Shown here: piece after piece, positions 28,607 to 36,701 of the stretch
Numbering within the stretch: position 1 is the stretch's first letter
How the letters are laid out: the number at the start of each line of letters is the position of its first letter
Source: Pelagibacteraceae bacterium GOM-A1
GTDB taxonomy: Bacteria > Pseudomonadota > Alphaproteobacteria > Pelagibacterales > Pelagibacteraceae
Length of the DNA stretch: 50,446 nt
Assembly (NCBI GenBank): GCA_001704065.1
Contig: LHBX01000073.1
Location: 1 to 50,446, forward strand
Direction: 5' to 3'
Position numbers and translations under genes: made by a program
The notes under the pieces: model-generated
Databases searched by the model: none
Told to the model about the DNA's origin: nothing
The model's input: only the letters and a program-made list of their open reading frames with translations

Positions 28607-29167
28607 TTGAAAAAAGTAATATTTTTAATCTTATTTTTATTATGCAATAGTAAGGTTTCATCTACAAATATGATTTTAGATCAATTAAAAAACCCCAAAT
28701 TAACAAATCAATCTCAACAATGGAATTTTATTACTGATCAAGTAATGGGCGGTAAATCAACAGGAAAATTCAAAATTGATAAAGTTAATGAAGTCAAGTG
28801 TTATAGAATGACCGGGGATGTATCCACAAAAAATAATGGAGGATTTATACAAATCAGAACAAAATTAAATCCAGAAATTAACAGTGAAGATTATGATGGG
28901 GTATACATAAAAGTTTATGGTAATGAAAAAAATTATAACCTTCATTTAAGAACTGGTTTAACATTGGCCCCATGGCAGTATTATAGCTATACTTTCACTT
29001 CAACAAAAAATTGGATTGAAATTAAAGCACCATTTAAAAAATTTAAAAAATCTAACTTCTATCAACCAAAAAGTATTTTAGGACAAAATATTAAATCAAT
29101 TGGTTTAGTCGCAGGTTTTGACGATTTTAAATCAGATATTTGTTTAAGTGAAATTGGATTTTATTGA
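28607..29167 (+). CDS. CIA30-family protein with signal peptide
   Basis: About 186 residues. After a hydrophobic leader (KKVIFLILFLLCNSKVSS) the mature part begins a CIA30 (complex I intermediate-associated protein 30) jelly-roll: WNFITDQVMGGKSTG, then GGFIQIRTKL and YDGVYIKVYG, ending with SIGLVAGF. The open frame extends to a TTG at 28583, but TTG at 28607 places the signal peptide at the very start and avoids overlap with the upstream stop. A secreted CIA30 domain suggests carbohydrate or lipid binding, not complex I assembly; this is inference. Confidence 0.75.
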   Translation: MKKVIFLILFLLCNSKVSSTNMILDQLKNPKLTNQSQQWNFITDQVMGGKSTGKFKIDKVNEVKCYRMTGDVSTKNNGGFIQIRTKLNPEINSEDYDGVYIKVYGNEKNYNLHLRTGLTLAPWQYYSYTFTSTKNWIEIKAPFKKFKKSNFYQPKSILGQNIKSIGLVAGFDDFKSDICLSEIGFY

Positions 29168-29168
29168 A

Positions 29169-29759
29169 TTATTTAATTAGAAATTCTTCAAGTGTTTTAA
29201 ATAAAGAATTTATATTACCATCATTATTTTGAATAATTGAATTAAATTCCTCTTTTTGCGTTCTGGCCAAACTTAACCCCTCTACAATTAAATCTCTTAT
29301 TAAAGGTCTATCTGGATTTTTTGTATAAATTCTCCAATCTATTTTTACTTGAGGTCTTTTTGATGTCGCCTCCAATATACTGTTAACTATAGTATATTTT
29401 TCGTTAATTTTTTTTTGTGAGACTACGCTAATTCTTGGATTTGTGTAATCTACCAATCTACTTGAAAAGCTTTTTAAAAAATAACTCCTAAATAATTTTT
29501 GATATTTAGATTTTTGTTCTTCACTGATAGATTTTCTATATTTCCCTAAAGTATACATACCTATTCCATTTATATCTACACTTCTTTCTGCAATTGCATT
29601 TAATTTAATTATTTTGGACTCAACTGGATCTTCACTAGATAATACTGAGGCAGCCTCATCAACTATCTCATTAATTAAAGCGCTAGGATCTTTTGCAAAA
29701 GATTCATTCGAAAAATTCGTAAAGAATAAAAATATAAATAAATATTTAAGTAACTTCAT
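29169..29759 (-). CDS. mlaC: MlaC-family periplasmic phospholipid-binding protein
   Basis: A 196-residue protein with a signal peptide (residues 1-22, ending NESFA) and the MlaC/Ttg2D (tol_auxiliary) pattern: IDINGIGMYTLGKYRKSISEEQK-like helix region, then VNSILEATSKRPQVKIDWRIY and RDLIVEGLSLARTQKEEF. MlaC carries phospholipid between the outer-membrane MlaA complex and the inner-membrane MlaFEDB transporter. It lies 11 bp downstream of mlaA on the same strand. The transporter genes mlaFED are not in this window. Confidence 0.9.
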   Translation of the reverse strand: MKLLKYLFIFLFFTNFSNESFAKDPSALINEIVDEAASVLSSEDPVESKIIKLNAIAERSVDINGIGMYTLGKYRKSISEEQKSKYQKLFRSYFLKSFSSRLVDYTNPRISVVSQKKINEKYTIVNSILEATSKRPQVKIDWRIYTKNPDRPLIRDLIVEGLSLARTQKEEFNSIIQNNDGNINSLFKTLEEFLIK

Positions 29760-29770
29760 TTAATGAAAAA

Positions 29771-30571
29771 TTATTGTGTATCTAATTCTTCCCAGTCATC
29801 GTCGCTAAGTGTATCGGTAGTTTTATCGATATTTTTAACTTTTCTATATCTATCTTGTATATAAAGACTTCTTACTGATGCATAAAGATCAACAGAATTA
29901 TTTTCAAGACTATCAAATGATTCGAGATTTTTCGCTCTAAAATCAACTCCATCTAATAATCTTGATACATAATAATCTGCTTCAGAAAAATATTGAGTGT
30001 CATTAACAACAGTAACATTATACCACGCATCTCCACCTATAATATTTACTACTGATCCAATTGAATCTCTTACAGTGGTTGGACCTAAAACTGGCAAGAC
30101 AAAGTAGCAACCAGGTCCAGCACCCCAAACACCTAGTGTTTGACCATAGTCTTCTTTTTCCCTTTTTTTTAAACCATAATAAGAAGCTACATCAAATATT
30201 CCAGCAATTCCGAGAGTTGAATTAATAACAAATCTTGCTGAGTTTACTCCCGCATCTTTCAATTGACCTTGAAGAACATTGTTAGGAATAGTTACAACAT
30301 TACTAAGATTGCTTAATGCATTGCTAGTACCTGACCTAATAGGTTGGGGAAAAACCCTATACCCCCTTGCCAATGGTTTAAAAATTACTTTATCTAAAGC
30401 TTGATTGAATGCAAAAATTCCTCTGTTAACTTTTTCAAAACAATCTTTAACTTCTAAGTACCCATTATCCTTATTTTCATTTAACTTAATTTTTCCATCA
30501 TCACCTGCAAATGCTAGATTGCCTAAAGATGAAATTATGAGAATTAAAAAAACTGAAAGGGTCTTGTTCAT
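29771..30571 (-). CDS. mlaA: MlaA (VacJ) family outer-membrane lipid asymmetry protein without lipobox
   Basis: A 266-residue protein. The MlaA core is visible: EKVNRGIFAFNQALDKVIFKPLARGYR, NNVLQGQLKDAG, RFVINSTLGIAGIFD and the motif DYGQTLGVWGAGPGCYFVLP, which forms the pore region. E. coli MlaA is a lipoprotein, but here the N-terminus (ending LAFAGDD) looks like an ordinary signal peptidase I signal with no Cys. Paired with mlaC. It removes misplaced phospholipid from the outer leaflet in characterised relatives. Confidence 0.92.
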   Translation of the reverse strand: MNKTLSVFLILIISSLGNLAFAGDDGKIKLNENKDNGYLEVKDCFEKVNRGIFAFNQALDKVIFKPLARGYRVFPQPIRSGTSNALSNLSNVVTIPNNVLQGQLKDAGVNSARFVINSTLGIAGIFDVASYYGLKKREKEDYGQTLGVWGAGPGCYFVLPVLGPTTVRDSIGSVVNIIGGDAWYNVTVVNDTQYFSEADYYVSRLLDGVDFRAKNLESFDSLENNSVDLYASVRSLYIQDRYRKVKNIDKTTDTLSDDDWEELDTQ

Positions 30572-30623
30572 AGAATACTTATAATATAATTAATATTAAT
30601 ATAAAGTTAAATTGTTTTAATTT

Positions 30624-31343
30624 ATGCAGAAAAATGTTGAAAAAATGTCGATTAATTACTCCCCAAATTTTAATTTAAGAAAAAGAAGTATTTCAAAAGT
30701 AAAGTACCTAATATTTCATTATACCGGAATGAAATCTGAAAATGAAGCAATAAAAAGGCTTACAAATAATAATTCTGGAGTAAGCTGTCATTATTTTATC
30801 AAAACAAATGGCAAAGTAATTCAAATTGTTCCTGATTTATACATCGCTTGGCATGCTGGAATTTCATCATGGAAAAAAGATAAGTTTCTAAATTCAAATT
30901 CAATTGGAATAGAAGTATCTAATCCTGGGCATGAACATGGTTATAAAAATTTTAGTATTAGTCAAATTAAATCGATTATCAGTTTGTCTAAAAAATTAAA
31001 AAAAAAATATAAAATAAAAAAAGAAAATATCTTGGGACATTCAGATATTGCACCTTTAAGAAAAAAAGATCCGGGAGAAAAGTTTCCTTGGAAATTATTG
31101 TATCAAAATAAAATATGCTTGTGGCATAATTTAAGTGAAAAACATTGCAAGAAATTAAGAAAAATTAAAATTAATGACAGCAAAAATTTTTATAAATTAC
31201 TATTTAAATTTGGTTATAAATCATCAAATAAAACTTATGAAAAAATAAAGATTTATAAAAACTTTCAAAGAAGATTTAGACCTCAAATTATTAGTAGTAT
31301 AGTCGATCAAGAGACTTACGCGATTATAAAATCATTGATTTAA
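30624..31343 (+). CDS. N-acetylmuramoyl-L-alanine amidase (Amidase_2, AmpD/AmiD type)
   Basis: A 239-residue zinc amidase. Likely ligands are the His in LIFHYTGM, the His in LGHSDIAP and the Asp in KKDPGEKFPW; WHAG and SIGIEVSNPG are also typical. A C-terminal 60-residue peptidoglycan-binding-like helix bundle follows (FRPQIISSIVDQETYAII). It cleaves between MurNAc and the stem peptide. No signal peptide is visible, so it may act in the cytoplasm on recycled anhydro-muropeptides, or be exported differently. ATG at 30645 is an alternative start. Confidence 0.88.
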   Translation: MQKNVEKMSINYSPNFNLRKRSISKVKYLIFHYTGMKSENEAIKRLTNNNSGVSCHYFIKTNGKVIQIVPDLYIAWHAGISSWKKDKFLNSNSIGIEVSNPGHEHGYKNFSISQIKSIISLSKKLKKKYKIKKENILGHSDIAPLRKKDPGEKFPWKLLYQNKICLWHNLSEKHCKKLRKIKINDSKNFYKLLFKFGYKSSNKTYEKIKIYKNFQRRFRPQIISSIVDQETYAIIKSLI

Positions 31344-31391
31344 TTGATTTAAAATTAGTTGATATTTAATAAAAAAAGAATACTTCTCTAC

Positions 31392-31752
31392 ATGCCAGAT
31401 AAACGACTTATCGCTTTAATTTATTAAAGAGGAAAGTCCGGGCTCTACAAAGACACAGTGCCAGTTAACAGCTGGCGGGGGAAACCCTAGGGATAGTGCC
31501 ACAGAAAATAAACCGCCTTATCAAGGCAAGGGTGAAAAGGTGTGGTAAGAGCACACCGGCTAAGTTGGTAACAGCTAGCGCATGGAAAACCCCACTGGGA
31601 GCAAGACTGAGTAGAGATGACATTGTTAGAAATAACTAAAAGCAGTCTTTGGCTAGTCATCAGGGTTAGTTGCTTGAGCTTTAAAGTGATTTAAAGCCTA
31701 GATAAATGATAAGTTTAAATGACAGAACCCGGCTTATAGTTTATCTGGCATT
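31392..31752 (+). ncRNA. rnpB: RNase P RNA (class A)
   Basis: Catalytic RNA of RNase P, which makes tRNA 5' ends. The conserved core is visible: GAGGAAAGTCCGGGCTC at 31430-31446 (P4 5' strand and CR-I region), GGGGAAACCC near 31478-31487, GGTGAAAAGGTG, and the 3' element GACAGAACCCGGCTTA at about 31721-31736. The ends pair as a terminal helix: GCCAGATAAAC (31394-31404) with GTTTATCTGGC. This fills most of the 533-bp gap between the amidase gene and mraZ. A candidate -35 TTGATA lies at 31359-31364. Confidence 0.96.
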
Positions 31753-31813
31753 TCATTAAAATAAATCCATATAATTATTAAATTTTTACATTAATGTTTC
31801 AAAATATTAGCTA

Positions 31814-31842
31814 TTGACGCTTATTAATAAAACCCATAATAT
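31814..31842 (+). promoter_or_regulatory. Sigma-70 promoter of the mraZ-ftsZ dcw operon
   Basis: TTGACG (31814-31819) and TAATAT (31837-31842) are separated by exactly 17 bp. Transcription would start about 31849, some 28 nt upstream of the mraZ ATG. This is the best promoter match in the window. The -10 hexamer lies inside the MraZ repeat cluster, starting right after the first repeat. Confidence 0.7.
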
Positions 31843-31856
31843 CCCATAAAAACCCA
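31832..31856 (-). promoter_or_regulatory. MraZ operator: three TGGGN direct repeats
   Basis: On the plus strand ACCCA (31832-31836), TCCCA (31842-31846) and ACCCA (31852-31856) are spaced by 5 bp each, so on the minus strand they read TGGGT-N5-TGGGA-N5-TGGGT with a 10-bp period. MraZ of E. coli is known to bind TGGGN repeats with this spacing upstream of its own gene. C-runs are rare in this sequence, which makes chance unlikely. The repeats cover the -10 element and probable start site, consistent with autorepression. Confidence 0.82.
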
Positions 31857-31876
31857 AATTTAGGATAATATGGTTT

Positions 31877-32332
31877 ATGTTTTTATCAACATACGAAAAC
31901 AAATTGGACAAAAAAGGAAGGGTTTCAGTGCCTGCAACATATAGATCATATTTATCAAACATAGGTTATAATGGAATAATTTGTTATCCATCTTTTAATA
32001 ATCTATGTATTGAGGCATGGCCACAAGATCGAATTGAAAAAATATCCAATGCAATAGATTCATTAAATCCATTTGAAGAAAAAAAAGATTATTTTGCAAC
32101 ATCTATATTATCGGAAAGTATAAATTTACAATTTGATAGTGAGGGAAGAGTTCAATTAACTTCAAAATTACTAAAACATGCAAGAATTAAAAATAGCATG
32201 TTATTTGTTGGTCAAGGCAAAACATTTCAAATTTGGGAACCAACACATTTTGAAAAATTTAGGGCAAACGCTAGGAAAAAATCTAATATTAATCGAGCAA
32301 GTCTTAAATGGGAAAAGCAATTTAATAACTAA
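31877..32332 (+). CDS. mraZ: Transcriptional regulator MraZ
   Basis: A 151-residue protein with two SpoVT/AbrB-like halves: DKKGRVSVPATYRSYL near residues 11-26 and DSEGRVQLTSKLLKHARI around 90-107. The duplicated D-x-x-GR-V motif is diagnostic. MraZ forms a ring that binds TGGGN repeats and represses the dcw operon in E. coli. The ATG chosen matches the family start (MFLSTYENKLD); AGGA at 31862-31865 may serve as ribosome-binding site. Its binding site lies just upstream, so autoregulation is likely, and here the first gene it would control after itself is ftsZ. Confidence 0.95.
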   Translation: MFLSTYENKLDKKGRVSVPATYRSYLSNIGYNGIICYPSFNNLCIEAWPQDRIEKISNAIDSLNPFEEKKDYFATSILSESINLQFDSEGRVQLTSKLLKHARIKNSMLFVGQGKTFQIWEPTHFEKFRANARKKSNINRASLKWEKQFNN

Positions 32333-32338
32333 AAGGGG
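32333..32338 (+). promoter_or_regulatory. Strong ribosome-binding site of ftsZ
   Basis: AAGGGG ends 6 nt before the ftsZ ATG, directly after the mraZ stop. It is among the few clear Shine-Dalgarno-type sequences in this AT-rich window; most other cluster genes start by overlap with the preceding stop. It fits a need for high FtsZ synthesis. Confidence 0.55.
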
Positions 32339-32344
32339 AAAAAT

Positions 32345-33790
32345 ATGACAATAAACTTTAAAACACCAGATATAAAAGAACTGAAGCCTAGAATTCTAGT
32401 ATTAGGAGTAGGAGGAGCGGGTGGAAATGCAATCAATGGAATGATTGAGGCCGGCCTCCAGGGAGTTGAGTTTATTGCAGTAAATACAGATGCTCAAGAT
32501 TTAAGATTAAGTAAGGCACAAACAAAAATACAAATGGGATTAAATTTAACTAAAGGGCTAGGAGCAGGTGCAAAACTAGATATAGGTCAAGCTGCTGCAG
32601 ACGAGTCTTTAAATGAAATTGTAAATATATTGCAGGGTGCCAATATGGTTTTTATTACAGCCGGAATGGGTGGTGGGACTGGAACTGGATCTGCTCATGT
32701 GATTGCTAGAGCCGCAAAAGAACTTAATATCTTAACGGTCGGAGTTATAACTCTACCTTTCTTATATGAGGGTCCTTCAAGAATGAGAAAAGCTCAACAA
32801 GGCTTAGAAGAACTTCGAAAACATGTTGATACTATAATAGTTGTTCCAAATCAAAATTTATTCAAGATTGCAAGTGAACAAACAACTTTTGAAGAATCTT
32901 TTGCTTTATCAAATGATGTTTTGCTTCATGGTGTTCAAAGTATAACTGATTTAATGGTAAGACCGGGGCTTATTAACTTAGATTTTGCTGATGTTGAAAC
33001 TGTTATGAGTTCAATGGGCAAAGCTATGATGGGCACAGGTCAAGCTGAAGGAGAAGGAAGAGCAATCAAAGCTGCTGAGGCAGCAATTAATAATCCATTG
33101 ATTGATGATTATTCTTTAAAAGGGGCAAAAGGACTTTTGGTTAATATCACTGGAGGCAAAGATTTAAAATTATTTGAAGTAGACGAAGCTGTGAATAAAG
33201 TAAGAGCCGAAGTCGATCCAGAGGCAGAATTAATTATAGGAGCTATAACCGACGATAGTTTGGATGGATTAATGAGAGTCTCAATTGTTGCTACTGCATT
33301 AGATGGACAACAACCAGAGCCTAAATCAGTAATTAACATGGTTCATAGAATTCAAAATAGAAATCCAGGTTATTCCGAGTTTTCAAATTCTGCATCAACT
33401 CAATCTTTCCAATTTACAAATAACAACTCAATAATTACTAATGGAGCTAACGCTCTTAAAATAGAGGATGAAGAGAAAAATGAAGAATTGAGTTCTAAAA
33501 GCATAGATACTAATTATGCAAATGAGTCATCAAGCACTAAAAATGGCGAGGATTTAGAGGAAACCGAAGTACCTGAAGTTAGCTTAGTAAACTCTGAGTC
33601 TGAAAGTAATTTAGATGATCAAGCATCTGAAAATAATGGTTTGGAAAATTTTGAGTTGAGTGATGATGATGCTCCTGAGCTATTTAATTCAGATGCTAAC
33701 GAGGAGTTATCAACTTTACCACAAGAGATAAACTCTGAGGAAGAAGAAGATTTAGAAATCCCAGCATTTTTGAGAAGACAAAAGAATTAA
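32345..33790 (+). CDS. ftsZ: Cell division protein FtsZ
   Basis: Tubulin-like GTPase that forms the Z ring. The 481 residues show the N-terminal [13 protein letters not shown], the tubulin signature [13 protein letters not shown], the T7 loop [11 protein letters not shown] with its catalytic Asp residue, an acidic low-complexity linker (about 330-465, rich in Glu, Asp, Ser, Asn) and the conserved C-terminal peptide [12 protein letters not shown] that binds FtsA. Location is unusual: second in the dcw cluster between mraZ and rsmH, while the usual place between ftsA and lpxC is empty. Sequence motifs look fully functional. Confidence 0.98.
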   Translation: MTINFKTPDIKELKPRILVLGVGGAGGNAINGMIEAGLQGVEFIAVNTDAQDLRLSKAQTKIQMGLNLTKGLGAGAKLDIGQAAADESLNEIVNILQGANMVFITAGMGGGTGTGSAHVIARAAKELNILTVGVITLPFLYEGPSRMRKAQQGLEELRKHVDTIIVVPNQNLFKIASEQTTFEESFALSNDVLLHGVQSITDLMVRPGLINLDFADVETVMSSMGKAMMGTGQAEGEGRAIKAAEAAINNPLIDDYSLKGAKGLLVNITGGKDLKLFEVDEAVNKVRAEVDPEAELIIGAITDDSLDGLMRVSIVATALDGQQPEPKSVINMVHRIQNRNPGYSEFSNSASTQSFQFTNNNSIITNGANALKIEDEEKNEELSSKSIDTNYANESSSTKNGEDLEETEVPEVSLVNSESESNLDDQASENNGLENFELSDDDAPELFNSDANEELSTLPQEINSEEEEDLEIPAFLRRQKN

Positions 33791-33808
33791 TGGTCTTCAA
33801 AAAAATAA

Positions 33809-34801
33809 ATGAATGCCACCATAAATCTGGAAAAACATTTTCCAGTATTACTAAACGAATTAGTTAGTATTATTTCCCCTCTTTATGGTGGCACATTTAT
33901 CGATTGCACGTTTGGTGGAGGTGGTTATTCAAAAAAGATATTAGAGAATAATTTAAATAATATAATAGCACTAGATAGAGATAATTCTGTCAATAGTATA
34001 GCTAATCAATTCCACACAAAGTATAAAAAAAGATTTAAATTTTATAACAAAAAATTTTCGGATATTGATCAAATAAAGGAAGATAATATTAAAGCAATTA
34101 TATTTGATCTGGGATATTCATTAAATCAGATTTCTGATCTAAATAGAGGCATATCTTTTAATAGCAAAGGCAAACTAGACATGAGAATGGGATTAAATGA
34201 TTTTTCTTGTGATGATGTAATTTTAAAAATGAGCCAACAAAGACTTTTTAAAATTTTCAAGTATTTTGGTGATGAAAAATATGCAAAACCAATATCAAAA
34301 AAAATAGTACAATTAAGAAAAAATAAAAAAATTAAAACTGAAAATTTAGTAGAAATTATTGATAGTGTAAAAAAAAAGAAAAGTGGAAAAAATAAATCCA
34401 CAAAAGTTTTTCAAGCTCTTAGAATTTTTGTAAATAAAGAGATAACTGAGCTGATATATGGTTTAATAAAAGCCTATAATATTTTGCCAGTTGGTGGAGT
34501 AATAGCAGTTGTTACGTTTCATTCTATTGAGGATAAAATAGTAAAGTTTTTTTTTAAAGAATACTCAGAAGTAAAAAATTCCTCTAGGTATCTACCCAAA
34601 AGTGTTTCAACTAAAAAGTATTTTAATTTAACCAAAAAAAAACCAATAACCCCATCATCCACTGAGATTAATATTAATCCTCCCTCAAGGTCAGCAAAAC
34701 TTAGATTTGCATACAAATTAGAGAATGGATGTAATTTTGAAAAATTTCTTAGTAATTTTAATTATTTAAAAGATATAGAAAATTTGAACTTTGATGCATA
34801 A
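33809..34801 (+). CDS. rsmH: 16S rRNA m4C1402 methyltransferase RsmH (MraW)
   Basis: Methylates N4 of C1402 in 16S rRNA at the ribosomal P site. The 330 residues begin with the family motif KHFPVLLNELV, then SAM motif I FIDCTFGGGGYSKKIL, the landmark FDLGYSLNQI, LDMRM and the C-terminal VVTFHSIEDKIVKFF with PPSRSAKLRF. It begins 18 bp after the ftsZ stop and overlaps ftsL by 8 bp. In most bacteria this gene directly follows mraZ; here ftsZ lies between. Confidence 0.96.
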   Translation: MNATINLEKHFPVLLNELVSIISPLYGGTFIDCTFGGGGYSKKILENNLNNIIALDRDNSVNSIANQFHTKYKKRFKFYNKKFSDIDQIKEDNIKAIIFDLGYSLNQISDLNRGISFNSKGKLDMRMGLNDFSCDDVILKMSQQRLFKIFKYFGDEKYAKPISKKIVQLRKNKKIKTENLVEIIDSVKKKKSGKNKSTKVFQALRIFVNKEITELIYGLIKAYNILPVGGVIAVVTFHSIEDKIVKFFFKEYSEVKNSSRYLPKSVSTKKYFNLTKKKPITPSSTEININPPSRSAKLRFAYKLENGCNFEKFLSNFNYLKDIENLNFDA

Positions 34802-35066
34802 AAAAATTCTTTTATTAATCCCAATTATTATTCTTATAATTTCAACTGCTTTTACAAAAAATTCGACAAAAAAACTTGATAAACAAATTTTTGAAATTCA
34901 AGAAGATATCAGAGCTCTAAATGATATTTATGAGTTAGTTTTATTTGATTACAACTATCTTACATCACCAAATAAATTAATGGAATATTCCAAAATATAT
35001 TTTGATAAAGAACTAAAAAAAAAAAAAATTACAGATTTAAAAATTTTTAAATTTAATAATGAATAA
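34794..35066 (+). CDS. ftsL: FtsL-like small division protein
   Basis: A 90-residue bitopic protein: short cytoplasmic start, one membrane helix (residues 4-21, LLLIPIIILIISTAF), then a coiled coil (about 28-55) and the segment YLTSPNKLMEYSKIYF, which resembles the conserved FtsL region after the coiled coil. FtsL forms the FtsQLB complex that activates FtsWI. Position between rsmH and ftsI is the classical one. The open frame has a TTG just before; ATG at 34794 is preferred. The identification relies on position and topology because FtsL diverges strongly. Confidence 0.8.
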   Translation: MHKKILLLIPIIILIISTAFTKNSTKKLDKQIFEIQEDIRALNDIYELVLFDYNYLTSPNKLMEYSKIYFDKELKKKKITDLKIFKFNNE

Positions 35067-36690
35067 TATTGACGAGAATTTTAAATATGAAGCAAATAGA
35101 TCAAATTTAAAAATATCCTTTGAACGTATATCATTTATTTTCTTTATCTTTTTTATTATTACAATAATTTTTACGTCTAAAACTATCTATCTAGGATTTA
35201 AAAAAACAAACCAAACTCAAACTGTAAAAGAAAAAGAGAAATATAGAGCGTCTATCATGGATAGAAATGGAAATATTATTGCTAAAACAGTACGTGTGAC
35301 TAATTTAGGCATAAATCCAAATCAACTAATTAATAAAGAAAAATTATTAATTTCTTTAAAATTAATATTTCCAGACAAGAATTTTGAAAAGGAAATCAAA
35401 GGAAAAAAGTTTTTTTATGTCAAAAAGAAAATATCTCCATCAAAACTTGAAAAAATAAAATTACTGGGAGAAAAATCGTTTAAAGAGGAAGAAAACATTG
35501 CTCGAGTTTATCCTAACGGTAATCTTTTCAGTCATATATTGGGACAGATTGATACAGATAACAATGGTGTGTCTGGTATAGAAAAATCTTTTGACTATGA
35601 ATTAACAACTTCAAACAAGCCGTTAAAGCTTTCTTTAGATACTGAAATACAATATTTGATAAGAGAGGAATTAGTAAAATTTCAAGAAATTTTTAATAGT
35701 TATGGAAGTACAGCTATTTTAATGAATGTTAACAATGGTGAGATTCTTTCAATGGTTTCCCTACCAGATTTTGATTTAAATAAAAGAGAAGACATTTCTG
35801 ATAAAAAATTTATAAACAGATCTACAAAAGGTGTCTATGAACTTGGATCAGTTTTTAAAACATTTACATTCGCCGCTGGGCTTCAACAAAATGTTATCCA
35901 AGAAGATACCCTTTTTAAAAATTTACCAAAAAAAATAAAATGTGCGGGAAGGTCAATCTCTGAATATGATATGGATATTCCATCTAGTCTTACAGCTGAA
36001 GAAATATTAATTAGATCTGGAAATATTGGTTCAATCAAAATTGCTCAGAAAGTTGGTTTAGAAAATTTTAAAGATTTTCTAGAAAATTTAGATTTATTGA
36101 ATAAAATACAATTTGATATAGAGGAAGTTGGAAATCCAATTCCATTTAAATGGGGAAAATGTAAATTAGCAACATCAGCATATGGTCATGGTATAACAAT
36201 TACACCACTTCAACTTGCAAAAGCCTATGCAATAATTGCAAATGGTGGATATAAAATAGAACCAACTTTAATTAAAAAAAGTAAAAATTTAAAAAAAGGT
36301 GAGCAAATAATAACACAAGAAAATTCCAGTAAAATTAACAAAATATTGAGAAAAATTGTAACATCCGAACAGGGTACAGCTAATTTAGCAAATATTGTTG
36401 GTTATGAAATTGCTGGAAAAACTGGAACAGCGCAAAAATCTATAAAAGGTAAATATTCTAAAAAAAAAATAAATACTTTTGCTTCAATTTTTCCAATATC
36501 TTCTCCAAAATATGTTTTAATTGTTTTGTTAGATGAACCAAAATTGAGTGAAACTTATATTTATGAATATAATGATGGTAAAAAAAGGAAGATAATAGGC
36601 ACACCTTTTAATACTGCTGGCTGGACTTCTGTTGAGGTTGCCAAAAATATAATTGAAAAAATCGGGCCTATTTTAGCCATAAAATATTAA
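35059..36690 (+). CDS. ftsI: Division-specific transpeptidase FtsI (PBP3)
   Basis: Class B penicillin-binding protein that crosslinks septal peptidoglycan with FtsW. One N-terminal membrane helix (about residues 24-46), a pedestal domain with YRASIMDRNGNIIAKT and GVSGIEKSFD, then the transpeptidase: nucleophile Ser in GSVFKTFT (S-x2-K), SGN as the second motif (RSGNIGS), and KTGTAQ as the third. 543 residues, slightly short for the family. It overlaps ftsL by 8 bp. Confidence 0.96.
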   Translation: MNNIDENFKYEANRSNLKISFERISFIFFIFFIITIIFTSKTIYLGFKKTNQTQTVKEKEKYRASIMDRNGNIIAKTVRVTNLGINPNQLINKEKLLISLKLIFPDKNFEKEIKGKKFFYVKKKISPSKLEKIKLLGEKSFKEEENIARVYPNGNLFSHILGQIDTDNNGVSGIEKSFDYELTTSNKPLKLSLDTEIQYLIREELVKFQEIFNSYGSTAILMNVNNGEILSMVSLPDFDLNKREDISDKKFINRSTKGVYELGSVFKTFTFAAGLQQNVIQEDTLFKNLPKKIKCAGRSISEYDMDIPSSLTAEEILIRSGNIGSIKIAQKVGLENFKDFLENLDLLNKIQFDIEEVGNPIPFKWGKCKLATSAYGHGITITPLQLAKAYAIIANGGYKIEPTLIKKSKNLKKGEQIITQENSSKINKILRKIVTSEQGTANLANIVGYEIAGKTGTAQKSIKGKYSKKKINTFASIFPISSPKYVLIVLLDEPKLSETYIYEYNDGKKRKIIGTPFNTAGWTSVEVAKNIIEKIGPILAIKY

Positions 36691-36701
36691 GAAATTTCAT
36701 A

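Noticed and set aside
31753-31813. Terminator behind the RNase P RNA
   Set aside because: After the closing helix there is no further hairpin with a U-run; the terminal helix itself is part of the RNA, so I do not list a separate terminator.
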